DNA of 64,000 nucleotides from Echinometra lucunter (GCA_029962745.1 CM057170.1:22741932-22805931), one strand, 5' to 3'; counted from the stretch's first letter, positions 1-13,533 are shown. Notes: a model not told the origin generated them from the letters alone. Numbers and translations are program-made.

Positions 1-151
1 TGGGGGATGAAAAATTTTTTAAACGATTTTTTTCCCTCTCACACACATTTTGATATCTATTAAACACTTTTTTGTTTTTAGTAGCATTTTCAAATAGAAG
101 GGGGAGGCGCATACGCATACCCAAAAATTTCCCGGTAATTAAGTCTCTAAT

Positions 152-794
152 CAGTGGTGTAGCTAGGATTTCATTTTAGGAGGGTGCAGGGATGGTGATT
201 TTCCCTTCCCGCGCGAAGCGCGGAAGCTCTGACGTTTCTTTGAATTGTTCGTTGACTGTTCCCGGTCTCTTACATTCTCTGCCTGTTATCGGGGGGGGGG
301 GGGGGGGGGGGGCAGAGCCGAAAATTTCAAGGTATCTAAGTCTAGAAATAGAATATGTGGAGGTTAGCCTGCACCGCGAGTTGCTTGTTGCGAAGCCCTT
401 AGCGGGTGGGGCCTGGGCCCCTGATGAGGGTCTACAGGGAAAGCCTCTGTGGGGTCCAGGGAGGGGAGCACCTGGAAACTCCGGGGTTTTGGTACTAAAT
501 TTTCCCTCATTTCTTTTGTTTCCCTTTGCTTTTTTCTTTTTTCCCCTTTCCCCTTTTCCCTCTCTCTCTTCTTCTTTCTCCCCCTTTTCCTTTTTTCTTT
601 CCCGTTCTCCTTCTTCCTTTCCCTTTCTCCTTCTTTCTTTCCCCTTCTCCTTCTTTCTTTTCCTTTCTTCCTCCTTTTCCTTTCTTCTTCTTACTTTCAT
701 TTTTTCCCGGTGGTTTGGTGGATTTTCCCGCTGAAATCCTTCAGGGGGGCACTCTGCCCCCCCCCCCCCCTGCCCCCCGGCTGTTACGCCACTG
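152..794. mobile_element. hAT-like non-autonomous element with expanded homopolymers
   Basis: Ends CAGTGGTGTAGC / GTTACGCCACTG are imperfect inverted repeats of the CAGTGGCGTAGC type common in hAT-derived MITEs. Inside are a G22 run (291-312), a TTC/CCT-rich tract (500-700) and a poly-C run. No clear target duplication. All open frames in this block are low-complexity artefacts. Confidence 0.5.
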
Positions 795-1954
795 GCGAAT
801 GCCGTAACTAAAATTGGCAGCAAAAGTTGTCGGGGAGCGGGCTGCAGGGGGCGGCTCTTCCCCTCCTACAGTATGGGTAGTATAAGAAAGGATTTTAATT
901 CATTTCATCGACTTTGCATAATTATTGGGCGTAATAGACTTGTTTACTAATGTATTCACATTTGTATAATGCGCGTTTCCCTCCATAACGCTTGATTCAG
1001 TTCACTTGTAATCGTAATTACATCTGAATATATGGAATCCAGTTTGCATAATTTATCATTTGTTGCTTAGTCGTTCAGGGAGACTTTAGTTTGTTTAGGG
1101 AAACTTTGTTCAAAAACTTAGTTAACCTGTCTATAAAATTAAAAAATGGTAGAAACTAGAATCGATAAACAAACAAAAGAAAAAAACGAAGAAAAAAACA
1201 CAGAATGAATTAAACTTACATCATTTCAAAGTATCACAATGCGTTTGACCTATGACTACCTAAATATCGTATGTGAAGTAGTACTGCAACCGCAGAACAC
1301 GAGTCCTTCGTGGTATGCATTATTGGCAAACTATTATATATACATGCATCAACATCTATAAAAGCAAATTTATATCGATGAATTGGATGAGCTAAAGAAT
1401 GTCACAATGAAATTCAGTTGGGTACACAGTACAGCTCTAATGAAATGATGTTATTTTTTTAAATGACGGTTTCTTTTGTGAAATTTTATTCTGCAAACAA
1501 TGGAATCGGCAGTTTTTAAAAAGGTGCCCACAGTGAACACATTTTTTTAAATGATTCTTTCACTGTGTTTGTTTTTTCAAATAAATTGCACAGCAGTCTT
1601 TGTGGCTAAACCTAACAATCTGGTGTATAAAATACATTATTATCTGATGACATAACATGTCAGTGAATACCGCCAAAGGAATGAATTTGTTTTGAAGGGT
1701 CTCAAAGGATCAGCTATACCTTCTACGGTCAAGAAGATTGCTTTGAATTATTTTCTCAGGGTACAACTGTCCATTTCATTTTTATTCAATGCAACTTTTC
1801 TTTGACAAGCTAAAAGCAAAAAAGGGCCCGCCAAAAGGGAGGACCCTCCCCCCACCTCCGCCCTTGGATACGAATCGTATCCCAAAAATCCGAACAACAA
1901 CAGCATTAGGTTTATTTAAACGAAAACGTGGGAAAGGGGTTGTTTTTAGCACCG

Positions 1955-2222
1955 GAGGGGGGGGGGGAACCCGTAGATCCCGTTAAGAGTATCAAAAAAG
2001 GATAAATCTGGAAAAGGGGTATCAAATTCAGAGGTATGATGTTGCAATCTTTGAATAAAATCCCTGTTAAAAGTATAAAAATCGGAGACTGTAGACATGT
2101 TTCCCTGTCTATAGTTATTACCGGGGTATGTCTCACCGAGGCCTGTACATCATTCCCGTACACGAAAACGGGGGAAAAGAGTAGTATTTTTTTCAGCACC
2201 AGGCGTAGCCTTTAGCCAAGGC
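1955..2222 (+). repeat. dispersed repeat, copy 1
   Basis: Shares GGAACCCG..ATCC.GTTAAG, GGTATCAAATTCAGAGGT, ATAAAAATCGGAGA and GACATGTTTCC with 2985-3240 in the same orientation. Confidence 0.7.
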
Positions 2223-2984
2223 ACTTGGTGCTGTTATTTCCCTAAACGCGCCTGAATACATAGACTAATCGCACGACAACTATGATCCGTGGCCGGAGGT
2301 TCGTCAGCACCAAGGCCTTTACTAACCTGAGTGGTCGTTGTAGTTTATTTCTTTTGTTCTGTATCATATTTCCGCTACCGAATCGGTAGATAATTAGATG
2401 CAAAGTAGCTTACCGAGAAAGCCCCCCAAACCGCCCGTTCGAATCCGATACACCAATCAGAGTAGACAATTCGAGAGAACTTATGAATATTTATTATTCA
2501 CATATGCCTAACGTTCGACGTGTTGTACAATAACAATCGACCAGCTGATCGCGCAAACCACTATGCGTAGGTTGAAATGAAAAAGGAGAGAGGAAAATTT
2601 TACGATAGATCTACTTGTTTAGCAAAATAGTAAATACAGCTAGTCATCAAATTATTTACTTTTTTAATAAATCTATCTGTTTTATTGAAAATTGAACTAA
2701 ATATTATTCATTATTTAGTACATTTGAATATCTATCCCCCCGTAATTTAATGAACGAATCCATATAACACACCCCGGTTAAAAAAGTTACGATTGGTCAC
2801 GATCGTCGCTAGCTGCTGTATATGCAAGACCTTCATGCATATGCATGAGCTCCACAAGTTAGCAAAGGCCTCGCCGCTGACGCGGCTCGGTCCACTGATC
2901 ACTGCCATAAATCCACACTGTTTAGTCTATTTTTCAAACCCTGCTTGGCAGACAAGCAGCGCGCGAGGCCTTGCCCAAAGGCTA

Positions 2985-3227
2985 CACCAGGCGGGGAACC
3001 CGCGTATCCAGTTAAGGGTATCAAAAACAGGAAATCGGGGGAAAGGGTATCAAATTCAGAGGTGATGATGCAATCCTTGAATAAAAAAATGTTCAAGATA
3101 TAAAAATCGGAGATGTTAGACATGTTTCCTTATTTAGGGTATCAAAACCACTCCTATACTTTAATCCCCGTTTAGGGTGCTTTTCAGAAAGTGATTTTAC
3201 GCAGATGATGTACAGGCCTCAGTCAGA
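2985..3227 (+). repeat. dispersed repeat, copy 2
   Basis: Direct partner of 1955-2222, about 1.03 kb downstream; both contain the short block AAAGGGGTATCAAATTCAGA-like sequence and end near a GTACAGGCCT-like or GCCTGTACATC-like motif. Confidence 0.7.
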
Positions 3228-3288
3228 CTTCGTTCAGGAGCCCCCCCCCCCCCCCCCCCCGGGGGGGGGGGGCGGCTCCTGAACGAAG
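3228..3288. repeat. inverted repeat with C20/G12 core
   Basis: CTTCGTTCAGGAGCC, then C20 directly followed by G12, then GGCTCCTGAACGAAG. A perfect flank palindrome around a homopolymer inversion. Confidence 0.9.
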
Positions 3289-4186
3289 AACGGAGCGTGC
3301 CTTTCGAAACGTCGAGCCCTTCTTTCTGCACACTTTTTGTCAGAGGTCTTGCACTAAAGCTACCAACAGTCCTTTTCAGGACCCCTTCCCACTTACATAG
3401 AGCATCCGCAAATTGCTAATAACATTGATTAAGTTGGTACGTACCTACTAATTTAGTAAGTGCTTACTTTGAAATAAATTTACAAAAGTATACGTCATAT
3501 AACTATAGCATGGTGTTCCTTAATCCATTATATCATGTTTGGCCCCTGGGCACTGGGAAATATTTGGCCATCAAATGTATGTCACAGTTGATTATTGTTT
3601 TGGATAATTGAAATGGATAGTTACTGTTGTCCCGTTACGCCGAGAAAATGATTTAATCTTCTTGGCTGCAGTGAGTATAGAGCTTCCCTTTGGGAAGAAA
3701 TACTGGACCCCTGCATTTCACTGGTCTTAATCGCTACCATATTTCATCTGACTGTTAAACATGTTAAATGTATTTTCTACGCCAATGGTCAGATTAAGCC
3801 ACAAAGATTGTTCTGAAATGTATAAAAACCACAGTCAGCCCCTAAAGTATACCATTTGGGAACACAGGGCACTTTTATAAAAAGAAATTAGTAGGTGTCA
3901 TCGTTTCGTTTCGGTGTGAAATTTTACAAGAGACATTGTCATTCAAAGAAGTAAAAACCATTTTCCACTCAGAGCTGTCTGTGTCACGGTGTACTCTACT
4001 ACTTGCTTACCCCAGAAATTTCTCCTCCATGCGCCATCATCATTTTGCCCTTGTTGGATGGAACAGTCATCATTTTGAAAACCGCAAGACCAACCTTCGG
4101 AAAATGATACTAATGTTAAAATCATCATTTGATAATATGAATATGACGAACAGACCCTGATATGTAATTGAAAATACATACTCCAA

Positions 4187-4355
4187 GGGGGTGTTTCATA
4201 AAGCTGTTCATAAGGTACGAACGACTTTACGCACGACTGGAACATGTTCTTGGGTGCTAATCAGATTCTCATTCATTTACATGTAGCACAAGAAGGTATC
4301 ACCGGTCGTGCGTAAAGTCGTTTGTAACTAACGAACAGCTTTATGAAACACCCCC
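4187..4355. mobile_element. foldback element, GTTTCATAAA family
   Basis: Terminal inverted repeat GGGGGTGTTTCATAAAGCTG..TTC at 4187-4209 and its exact complement at 4333-4355; a second nested pair around CGACTTTACGCACGAC (4220s and 4305-4321). No coding capacity. Confidence 0.85.
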
Positions 4356-5654
4356 AAGATAATTTATAATATACCAAATTACTATTCATGATACATGTAC
4401 ACGGTTTAGAGTAACTCACTGTAGTAAGGAAAGCAGAGAAAAGTACCCGCCACTTTACAAAACTAAAAATTATGATAATGATAATAATAATGATGATGAA
4501 AGTAATAATGATAATGGTAATGGAAGGTGTAATGCACATGGTTATCGTTATACATTATGCCCCCCCCAAAAAAAATAATATAATAATAAAACAGAATAAA
4601 ATAAATGAATAGATAAATAATAAATGAATGAAATTATAAAAAGATGGGCCTATGAGTATCGATAATGAAAGAAATTATTTTGCAATATGAAAAGTCATGA
4701 CCCGTCTGATTTGGTCCAGTAGTATCCAGTCACGAAGAAATACAATTTTTTTTTAAGGATCGGGGAATTTAGTAAAGCGTGTCATTGGTCACTTTACTCG
4801 ATCTTTTATCAATAAAGTCCTCGGCATCAAACAAATGAAAATATCCTTTTCACAGATCTGGAGAATAGTTTACAAATTTATTCAAATTTATGCATATTTT
4901 TTAAACAAAGATTGTTCCAGATTGTAAAAAAAAAAGAATCCCTTCAAAGATCAAGACAAGGCACTTTTAAAATAGTCTCATGAATTTTGTTTTATAATTA
5001 CTGAATATTAGCTTACAAATGACCATGATGACCAACATCTCAAAAACTCTGAAAACTGCTTATCTTTTCTCATTCATGATTTATTTTGTTATCGAAAAAC
5101 TTTTCCACATTCCCTTCATTTGCAACATCAACAGCAACAACATCGAGAATGATGATAACTATGGCAAAAAATAAATTGTTTTCATCACAACCATATTACA
5201 AATAAAAAGAAAATAATTATTTCTTTTGCAAACAATTAAAAAAGGAGTAATTTGTCCATATTTGAGGGCCCCTTTTGTTCAAACTTGGACAGTAGGGACC
5301 TATGCAATTGTTTACAAAAAACACCCTTATTCTTTGTGATTACTGGGCCGAATCAGACGGGGTCTTCACTGACTGGTAGAGAAATAGTTATGGTTTCATA
5401 ATCTACAATAAATTTCATATTGCAAATTGATTTCTTTCATGATTGATACGTATAGGCTCATCATAATTTTGTTTGGGACAAACTGTATTCCGAATTAATT
5501 GCTGGTTATGACAGAATTACTTCTCTGGCAAAGTTAGCAGTTCGTGTCAACCAGACAGTGATCTTAATGGTATTCTTCTCCATTGCGCCTCGAGCACATT
5601 AGTCATGTGGAATTGGCGCATTATAAATACCCTATATTATTATTATCATAGTAT

Positions 5655-6190
<536 letters not shown>

Positions 6191-7171
6191 ATATTAGTAT
6201 TATGATATATTAAAACACCACGACTAACAGGTTGGGTTAAAGAAAGTCAAAAGGAGGATAAATCTGATGGGGTAGAGAATCTTCAGTTCTTTTTGTACAC
6301 AAAAACTGGGGATATTCGACTCGAACATCGACTTGCACATCATAATTACAAAGATACATAAATGAATATGACCTAAAAAATTACTTACTTAATAGTTCTT
6401 CCCCCTCCGTAAAAACTGTTGTGATATCACACCAGATCAGCACAATAAGAATCAGACAAGGAGCCATTGCCTTTGTCAGCTATCCTCAGACACAATAGTG
6501 AAGGACTGTTTTCATAATTTTCAACAAGCAATACATGAGCTGATTGAGGAAGTACAGTCAATTTTGACAAACTACGCTTGTTTATTAGAATGTCATTATT
6601 TTGTCCCAGTACTCAGAGTCACTGTACACAGGCATACCCACAGGTTGTTTCAGTATTTGTTCAAAACCACCAACCGAAACATTCTCTTTGATATATTTCT
6701 GGGGAGAATCTCTCCAATATTATACATGCACTTGTTCACTTCTAATGATGTTGGTTGGCAAGACTGTGTAAATCATTGCAGCAATAACATTGGCAGACTA
6801 TTTTGAATAGGGAGGAAGACGGGGGGGGGGGGGGTGTTGGACCCCGTCTGACCTTATATTAGCCTGCAACATTCACAAGTTCATCCGAAAAATGCCACAG
6901 TAGCTACGAAAACATAAAGGTAAATATATTTTACATCTTTCGACGGAGGTTCCACTTTCATTTCATTCCTGAAAAATGTTTCTTAGTTCTCTTTCGCCCA
7001 CCCCCCCCCACACACACACAAACACACATACCCTAGCCACAGTGGTGCCCTAGTGGTGACTTGATGTACAGAGGCTGCCCACAAGGAAATTATCAAGCAT
7101 CATTGTGCACTGAGAAGAATGCAATGCCATGTGAAATGCGAGAAGATACGTTTCCCACAAGAGATATTTTT

Positions 7172-7234
7172 TCTTTCTTCTTCTTCTTCTTCTTCTTCTT
7201 CTTCTTCTTCTTCTTCTTCTTCTTCTTCTTCTTT
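7172..7234. repeat. (TTC)n microsatellite
   Basis: About 20 TTC units; the minus-strand poly-Arg frame is an artefact. Confidence 0.95.
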
Positions 7235-7559
7235 CTATAAATGGACGATGCGTACACACATGTAGATATCTATGTATCATCGTTAATAATAGAATATTTC
7301 ATACAATAGGAAGGCACTTCGTACATCAGGAAGGCATGTTCCAAATCTAAGATTAAGATTCTAAGGCTGAAATATTAGAAGAAACGATGAAATTACATGT
7401 ATCAGTTAATCGAAAGTTGGAACATATTCAAGAAATTTGATGTTTGTTGTTTTCAAAGTGTCATTTCATTGGCAGTATGTCATATTTTCGCAAATACAAA
7501 CAAGACCTTAAAACGCAACTAAGATTGAGGTCCCTGTAAGCCATCTACCATCCAAGTGA

Positions 7560-8385
7560 GGGTAAAACCCCAGTACAATCTTGAAAGTAAATATTAAGAT
7601 TTGACTTACATGACCTTTCACCCCTAAATAACATTAAGGTCACTGTAAGGCATTACCATCAAAGTTTGGTTACAAATGGGCTAGTTGTTCAATAATTACT
7701 AATCCCGGTAGAAAATGTTACCATTTGACCTCATATGACCTTTGGAAAGGCCAGGTTTATTTTTTCCTTCAATTTTTTTTTTTCAAAAATAGAAAGAGAA
7801 CTAAACACGCCAATAGCAATAATGTGTCTCGTCACACCCAATAGCAATAATGTGTCTCGTGCAATCATTCTTGTAGGTAAATTTTGATTTGACCTAATTT
7901 GACCTTTGACCTACATACATGACCTTTGACCTTTGACCACCAAATTACACTGAGGTCCTATTAAAGCATTTACCATCCAAGTTTGGTGCCAAACGGGCAA
8001 ACGGTCTCAAATTATTCAGGTTTTAAACTCATTTGACCTTTGACCTACATATATGACCTTTGACCCCCCCCCCCCCCCAATTAAATGCAAGTCCCTATAG
8101 AGCAAATACCTTCCAAGTTTGGTTTCAAATGGGCTAGTGGTTCAAATATTACTAACCCCAGTAGAAAATGTCAACATTTGACCTCATTTGACCTTTGACC
8201 TACATACATGATGTTTGACCCCCAAATTACATTGATGTTTCTATCTACCAACCAAGTTTGGTTCAAAACAGGCAAAAGTTCGCAAAGTTATTTAAGTTTT
8301 AGAAGTGTTACGGACGGATGGACGGACGACTTAAGGATCCCTTAATCTCGATCCACCTTCGGTGGCTCGACAAAAATGGCTAACA
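7560..8385. repeat. tandem TGACCTTTGACC-rich repeat
   Basis: About five diverged units of roughly 150 to 180 bp, each with ATTTGACCTCATTTGACC/TTTGACCTACATACATGACC motifs and CATCCAAGTTTGGTT..CAAATGGGCTAG. It ends with GGACGGATGGACGGACGAC..GGTGGCTCGACAAAAATGGC, a tail shared in form with 43.56-43.91 kb. No frame. Confidence 0.85.
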
Positions 8386-8881
8386 AGTAACATGATACAA
8401 CATATATCTTGAATACCAACATTGGGCTAGGTCAATTCCTGACCACACGAGTATGCCAAGTGTAATGCCATGTAAATCGAGATTTTAAAAAAAAATAATA
8501 ATACATTTTTATCCTTTCAAAATATGATTTTTATTATCAAACACATCAAAATTATGAAAATATGTTACAATACTGATGATAAATTTTCAGGTATCATAAG
8601 ATTTTGATTAAGTGAAAAAGAAATGCTTGTCTCAGTGGAAAGGGATCAATACAAGGTGGTTTTTTATATACAACAGAATGAAGAACAATATTGAAAAGAA
8701 AACAAAATTTGCACATGCCCTATCTTGACCATAACTTTTTGTTTATTTACATCATTTTAAAAATTATGATCTTCCTTTTGCCTTCTATGGATGATCCTAC
8801 TTTTAAGTTACGCATCACAAACCGCTCTTTCATCACGTTCATAGAATGATCATTCTCTAAAACAGTCTTCAAAAATTAAAA

Positions 8882-9890
8882 AAAAAATGTCAGAAAGGTG
8901 CGCAAATGTGACACTTAAGAACATCTGATGACTTGGATATTTGCCAGAGGATCACCCAGCATAGCTATAAATACATGCATTGATGCAATACCGGTTCTAT
9001 CGATATCTCAGAGGATGTTAAAACATTTTGAATATTGCCAATATGAAATTTCAAGTCAGGAATCAACATAATGCTTCCCAAAATGCTTGCAGCATTGAAG
9101 TAGCCATGTCATACTCAACTAGTAAATCAAGAGAATTTCTTTTTGTCTTGAAAATGAAGAAAATGTTAAATTCTGTGTACAAAATGAATGGAGAGTTGTC
9201 TATGACGTCATCAAAGATGCTGGTGGAGTTGCCAACTTAAAGGATCCCCATAATAATTATTCACTTAAACTTTCAAAATTTACAACTCTTGAACGGATTG
9301 TCAGATTTTGCTCAAACTTTCACTGTCTACTCTTTCTTGTTCTTCTTTATTCATGGGTTGCATTCTCCTTTAAGTCTGGGAATGCCAGCTGGATCATTAA
9401 TCGTATTTCCAGAAGGGAAAGTCCTCATATCTGGGAACAAATTGCCCGTAAAGCCTTCCTCTTCCTGACATTTTTCTTGGTAATAAAGAATTACACATTG
9501 TTTCATTTGTCGTCATGTTCTTAATCTAGCTGCTCATCAATGCCTAAACAAAGGGAAACATTTTATTGCTAAAAAAAAAAAAAAAAAAAAAATTAGTCAC
9601 TTATCAGAATTACACTACATGTATAATATTTTGTTCGAAGGCTTCACCTTAATGTTAATGACAGGAAGAGCAATCCATAAATAATGGCTTAAAATTATAT
9701 ACAGAGAAGTTTCAACATTGCATTGAGAGGAAACAAAAGTGAAGAAGAGAGAGAGAAAAATATTGCATGAGATTTAATTACCTTTAACTCAAATATACAA
9801 TCAACCTCTAATTCCCCGTGTAGGTTTCCATGGTGATTGAGAATATCACCAAGTGGTACTTGAATTGATTGAAAACATGCTGTTACCTTG
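8882..9890 (+). repeat. direct duplication, copy A
   Basis: Blocks shared in order with copy B (11.7-13.0 kb): GAAAGGTGCGCAAATGTGAC.., CTTGGATATTTGCCAGAGG.. CACCCAGCA, TTTAAGTCTGGGAATGCCAG, CTTCCTGACATTTTTCTTGG, CTTAATCTAGCTGCTCATCA, TTATCAGAATTACACTACA, AGGTTTCCATGGT.. CACCAAGTGGTACT. No conserved frame, so probably non-coding. The interval 9891-11700 separating the copies holds a foldback element and a SINE-like repeat. Confidence 0.8.
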
Positions 9891-10037
9891 TTGGTTCTTC
9901 AACAGGAAACTGCTCTTGAGATTTTTGTAGAACAATGCGGAAGCAATTCCAGAATACAGTAAATATCTTGGGCAGTGGCCTACAGCCCATGAGAAATACA
10001 GATCACTAAATGAGCAAGATCTAATTTACTTGCCTTT

Positions 10038-10289
10038 CACTATGAACACGACGGACAAAGAAAGCGGACAAAATAAACAACCCCTCATTCTACCCTTCAC
10101 AATGGTTCTGGTAGTCAAAAGAACATCCCTTCACTGCTATTGTCTAAAATATGTGGAACAGGTGTCACATGCATATTCACCTGAATCACATGATTAAACA
10201 TAATAGCTGTGAAGGGATGTTCCATTGTGAAGGGTAGAATGAGATGTTGTTTATTTTGTCCGCTTTCTTTGTCCGCCATGTTCATAGTG
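10038..10289. mobile_element. long near-perfect foldback element
   Basis: CACTATGAACAC.ACGGACAAAG.. (10038 on) pairs almost throughout with ..CTTTGTCCGCCATGTTCATAGTG (to 10289): arms of about 67 nt, then inner arms AACATCCCTTCACTGCTATT / AATAGCTGTGAAGGGATGTT. Nearly the whole 252 bp can form one hairpin. Confidence 0.9.
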
Positions 10290-10436
10290 TTTTAACCCTA
10301 AAAAGACAAGGTGCCCGTTAAGGGCCCCCGTAGATAATTTTCACCGCACGATTCGAAACACCACTTTCTGATACTTTATTTCCAAGTCTGGCGCATCGTT
10401 TGACACCAAGTTTACGAAAATCGGTTCATACTAATT

Positions 10437-10720
10437 ATTCTGCATTTATATAGCGCCTAATACACACTGAGATGTGTCTAAACGCTCTACAGAAATATTA
10501 TTACCCTGGTCATCGGATTCAGGCTTGCCCGCACACAATGTATACATACACCTTTTCCACTCCCGGGGGAGCATTCCAGCCAGGCGCCATTTTTGCAGGT
10601 GCTCACAATGCTAAACAAATCATAATGACTTTCGCATCCTACTAGGTACGCACTTAACACCTGGGTGGAGAGTGGCAAATGTAGATTCATATCTTGCCAA
10701 AGGAAGGTTTTCCCGGCCAA
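10437..10720 (-). repeat. SINE-like repeat
   Basis: Begins TGCATTTATATAGCGCCTAA..GATGTGTCTAAACGCTCTAC, has TATTATTACCC, and ends with GAGAGTGGCAAATGTAGATT..TCTTGCCAAA shared with 29557-29596. Orientation is inferred from the ATT-type end seen in related copies. Confidence 0.6.
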
Positions 10721-11707
10721 ATTCGTCAAAACCCATTCAATTTCACGATCAAGTATTAAAATTCAAGCAATTTATAGTCCATCGGTTTTCCAGTGATTCA
10801 ATTTAACACTTTTTTCGTTCAATTATTTTATTAAACATTATAATCAGTAAAATTATCATTCAAATCAAATGTCATTTGATTCAATTTGGTAATGAATAAC
10901 CGTCATTCAATTTCGCCAAGTTTGAGAGGAAGAAGAAATTCCTTACTGGATTGTGGTTTCATTTTCATCTTTAGGCAATCACTTTCGCACTTACGCCTTT
11001 CAATTAGAACAATGTAAGTGGTCTCTATCTCTTTTTCATTTTCATTTTTATTCTCTTTGATTCTTTATTTCTTTTCTGTCATTTCATATTTGACATTCAC
11101 ATTTCTTTCTTTTTTTCAGTTTATATGACATTATTCTTTTATTCTTCTGTGGTCTTATTCTTTGTCTTTGCATACAATTCAGTGTAAAATGCCTGTCAAA
11201 CATGTTCATGGATTGTGTTGTTGTGATCTTTATTTGCATATTTGTGAGGGGGTTTCTTCTCATATTTCTTTTTCTTTTCTCTCAATCTTATTCTGTCTAC
11301 ATTCATAATTTTCATATAAGTAGAATGACCTACTGACTCATTACTAAGATGAAAAACACTGCACAATTGTCAAAACTGTATGCCTATTCATGAAATTGTA
11401 TGCCAAGATTCTTCCCACGTCATGTCCTGTGCAAATTGGAATGCTGTTTACACGAATTTTAATGTAGTTTACACAGATAATCAAACTGAATGATCTTCTG
11501 CACTTTTGTATTCTAACAATAGTAAATCGCATGCTAAAAAATCAAATGAAACGATATTTGCTTTTTAAATGATGATTCACATTGTCAATCAACTTCGCGT
11601 GAAACTGAATGAAAGTATCGTTGATTCCGATGAAAAGTTTACGAAGATGGGCGGGAAAACCTATATTAAACCAACTATAATATCTCTTTAAACTGTTAAA
11701 AATAAAA

Positions 11708-13033
11708 GCAATGCTTGAAAGGTGCGCATATGTGACAAATACATGAATGCTCTTCTGAACATTTGTCCCAGGTGACTTGGATATTTACCAGAGGGTCACC
11801 CAGCACAGCTAAAACTATATGCATTATGCATTACCGATTCTATCTCACAGAATGTTAATACAGAACATATGAGTTTGGGGAGTTGGGACTAGGAAGAAAT
11901 GTGCTAGAACCTGAACATTCTGACTGAACCCTTTATAACATCGCCTTATATCATATTATCTAAAGAAACTACGATCAGAAATTAATCATCCTATTTTGGC
12001 TTCATTAATGAAAAAAAATTCTTTTTTAGTTCTAGGCAAATGTATTTAACATAGGTAGGATGAAACATCAGAATTAGCTTAATATAATTCTATAAATTAC
12101 AAGCAATATAAGAATTACATGTACAGTTCAAATGCTCTCAGTAATATATCGTATAAAATGCATCATCACCCCCCCCCCCCCCCTCCCCGCTAATGTCATT
12201 TAAGGGATGCTTGAGCCCTTGGATGATGTAAAGACCATTTGCAAGCTCTCTCATTTTTGTTTTGTTTAGAAGGATATCGTGTAGAAATGTCCCCTGAAAA
12301 GGATGACTCTTCAAATGCCCTCATATAATGCTTGTGATTTTAAGCAAGTGAGTCGCTTTCTGTAATGATTCCAAAACCTCAGGGTATTTTTTATTGATTT
12401 ACTTATAATTCAACCTTTCCCATATATTCTATGAAATAGTTTCTATCATTGTGTAAACATATATGACCAGAACTCCAGTTTACTTTAAGTCTGGGAATGC
12501 CAGCTTAATCACTAAATCGTATTTACAGGGGGAAAAAATCATGGACCGTAAAGCCTTCCACTTCCTGACATTTCTCTTGGTAATATCATTATAAAAGAAT
12601 TACACTGTGTCACTTTGGTCTCTTGTTCTTAATCTAGCTGCTCATCAATGCATAAACAAAGGCAAACATTTTATTGCTAAGAAAAAAGAATTTGGTAACT
12701 TATCAGAATTACACTACACGCATAATCTATTTTGTTCGAAGGCATCATCTTCACAATGACAGGAAGGAGAGCACACCATAAACAGTGGCTTAAAATTACA
12801 TGCTTCACATGTAAAGAAAAGTTGTAACATTGCATTGAGCAGTTGAGAGGGAAACAGAAATGAGGAAGAGAGAGAGAAATGTTACATGAGATCAAATTAG
12901 CTTCGACTCAAATATACAATCGATCTCTAAATCCCTTTGTAGGTTTCCATGGTAATAGGGGGTATCACCAAGTGGTACTATATTTTTATCAAAGACATGC
13001 CGTTATCTTTTTTCGTTCTTCGAAAAGTAATTA
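11708..13033 (+). repeat. direct duplication, copy B (runs into gap)
   Basis: Second diverged copy of 8882-9890, same order and orientation, offset by about 2.8 to 3.1 kb, with a longer insert between the first two blocks (about 11860-12475, including a poly-C tract at 12171-12183). It continues to the gap, since ACATGCYGTTA..CTT..GTTCTTC is shared beyond the CACCAAGTGG block. Confidence 0.8.
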
Positions 13034-13533
13034 NNNNNNNNNNNNNNNNNNNNNNNNNNNNNNNNNNNNNNNNNNNNNNNNNNNNNNNNNNNNNNNNNNN
13101 NNNNNNNNNNNNNNNNNNNNNNNNNNNNNNNNNNNNNNNNNNNNNNNNNNNNNNNNNNNNNNNNNNNNNNNNNNNNNNNNNNNNNNNNNNNNNNNNNNNN
13201 NNNNNNNNNNNNNNNNNNNNNNNNNNNNNNNNNNNNNNNNNNNNNNNNNNNNNNNNNNNNNNNNNNNNNNNNNNNNNNNNNNNNNNNNNNNNNNNNNNNN
13301 NNNNNNNNNNNNNNNNNNNNNNNNNNNNNNNNNNNNNNNNNNNNNNNNNNNNNNNNNNNNNNNNNNNNNNNNNNNNNNNNNNNNNNNNNNNNNNNNNNNN
13401 NNNNNNNNNNNNNNNNNNNNNNNNNNNNNNNNNNNNNNNNNNNNNNNNNNNNNNNNNNNNNNNNNNNNNNNNNNNNNNNNNNNNNNNNNNNNNNNNNNNN
13501 NNNNNNNNNNNNNNNNNNNNNNNNNNNNNNNNN
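13034..13533. other. assembly gap, 500 N
   Basis: Exactly 500 N, a placeholder size. It cuts into the second copy of the 8.9/11.7-kb direct duplication. Frames drawn across it are meaningless. Confidence 1.

Noticed and set aside
192..811. Several overlapping frames of 93 to 215 codons
   Set aside because: All are Phe/Ser/Pro- or Lys/Glu/Arg-rich translations of pyrimidine runs within a repeat; no family likeness or splice context.
2395..2460. Possible tRNA (GTTCGAATCC B-box-like motif)
   Set aside because: No acceptor stem, no A-box at the right distance and no cloverleaf could be formed by eye.
6498..6806. 102-codon plus-strand frame
   Set aside because: Reads plausibly in composition but has no recognised motif, no splice signals at its ends and AT-rich surroundings; treated as chance.
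9028..9240. 70-codon frame inside duplication copy A
   Set aside because: Not preserved in copy B at the matching position, so no sign of selection on a protein.
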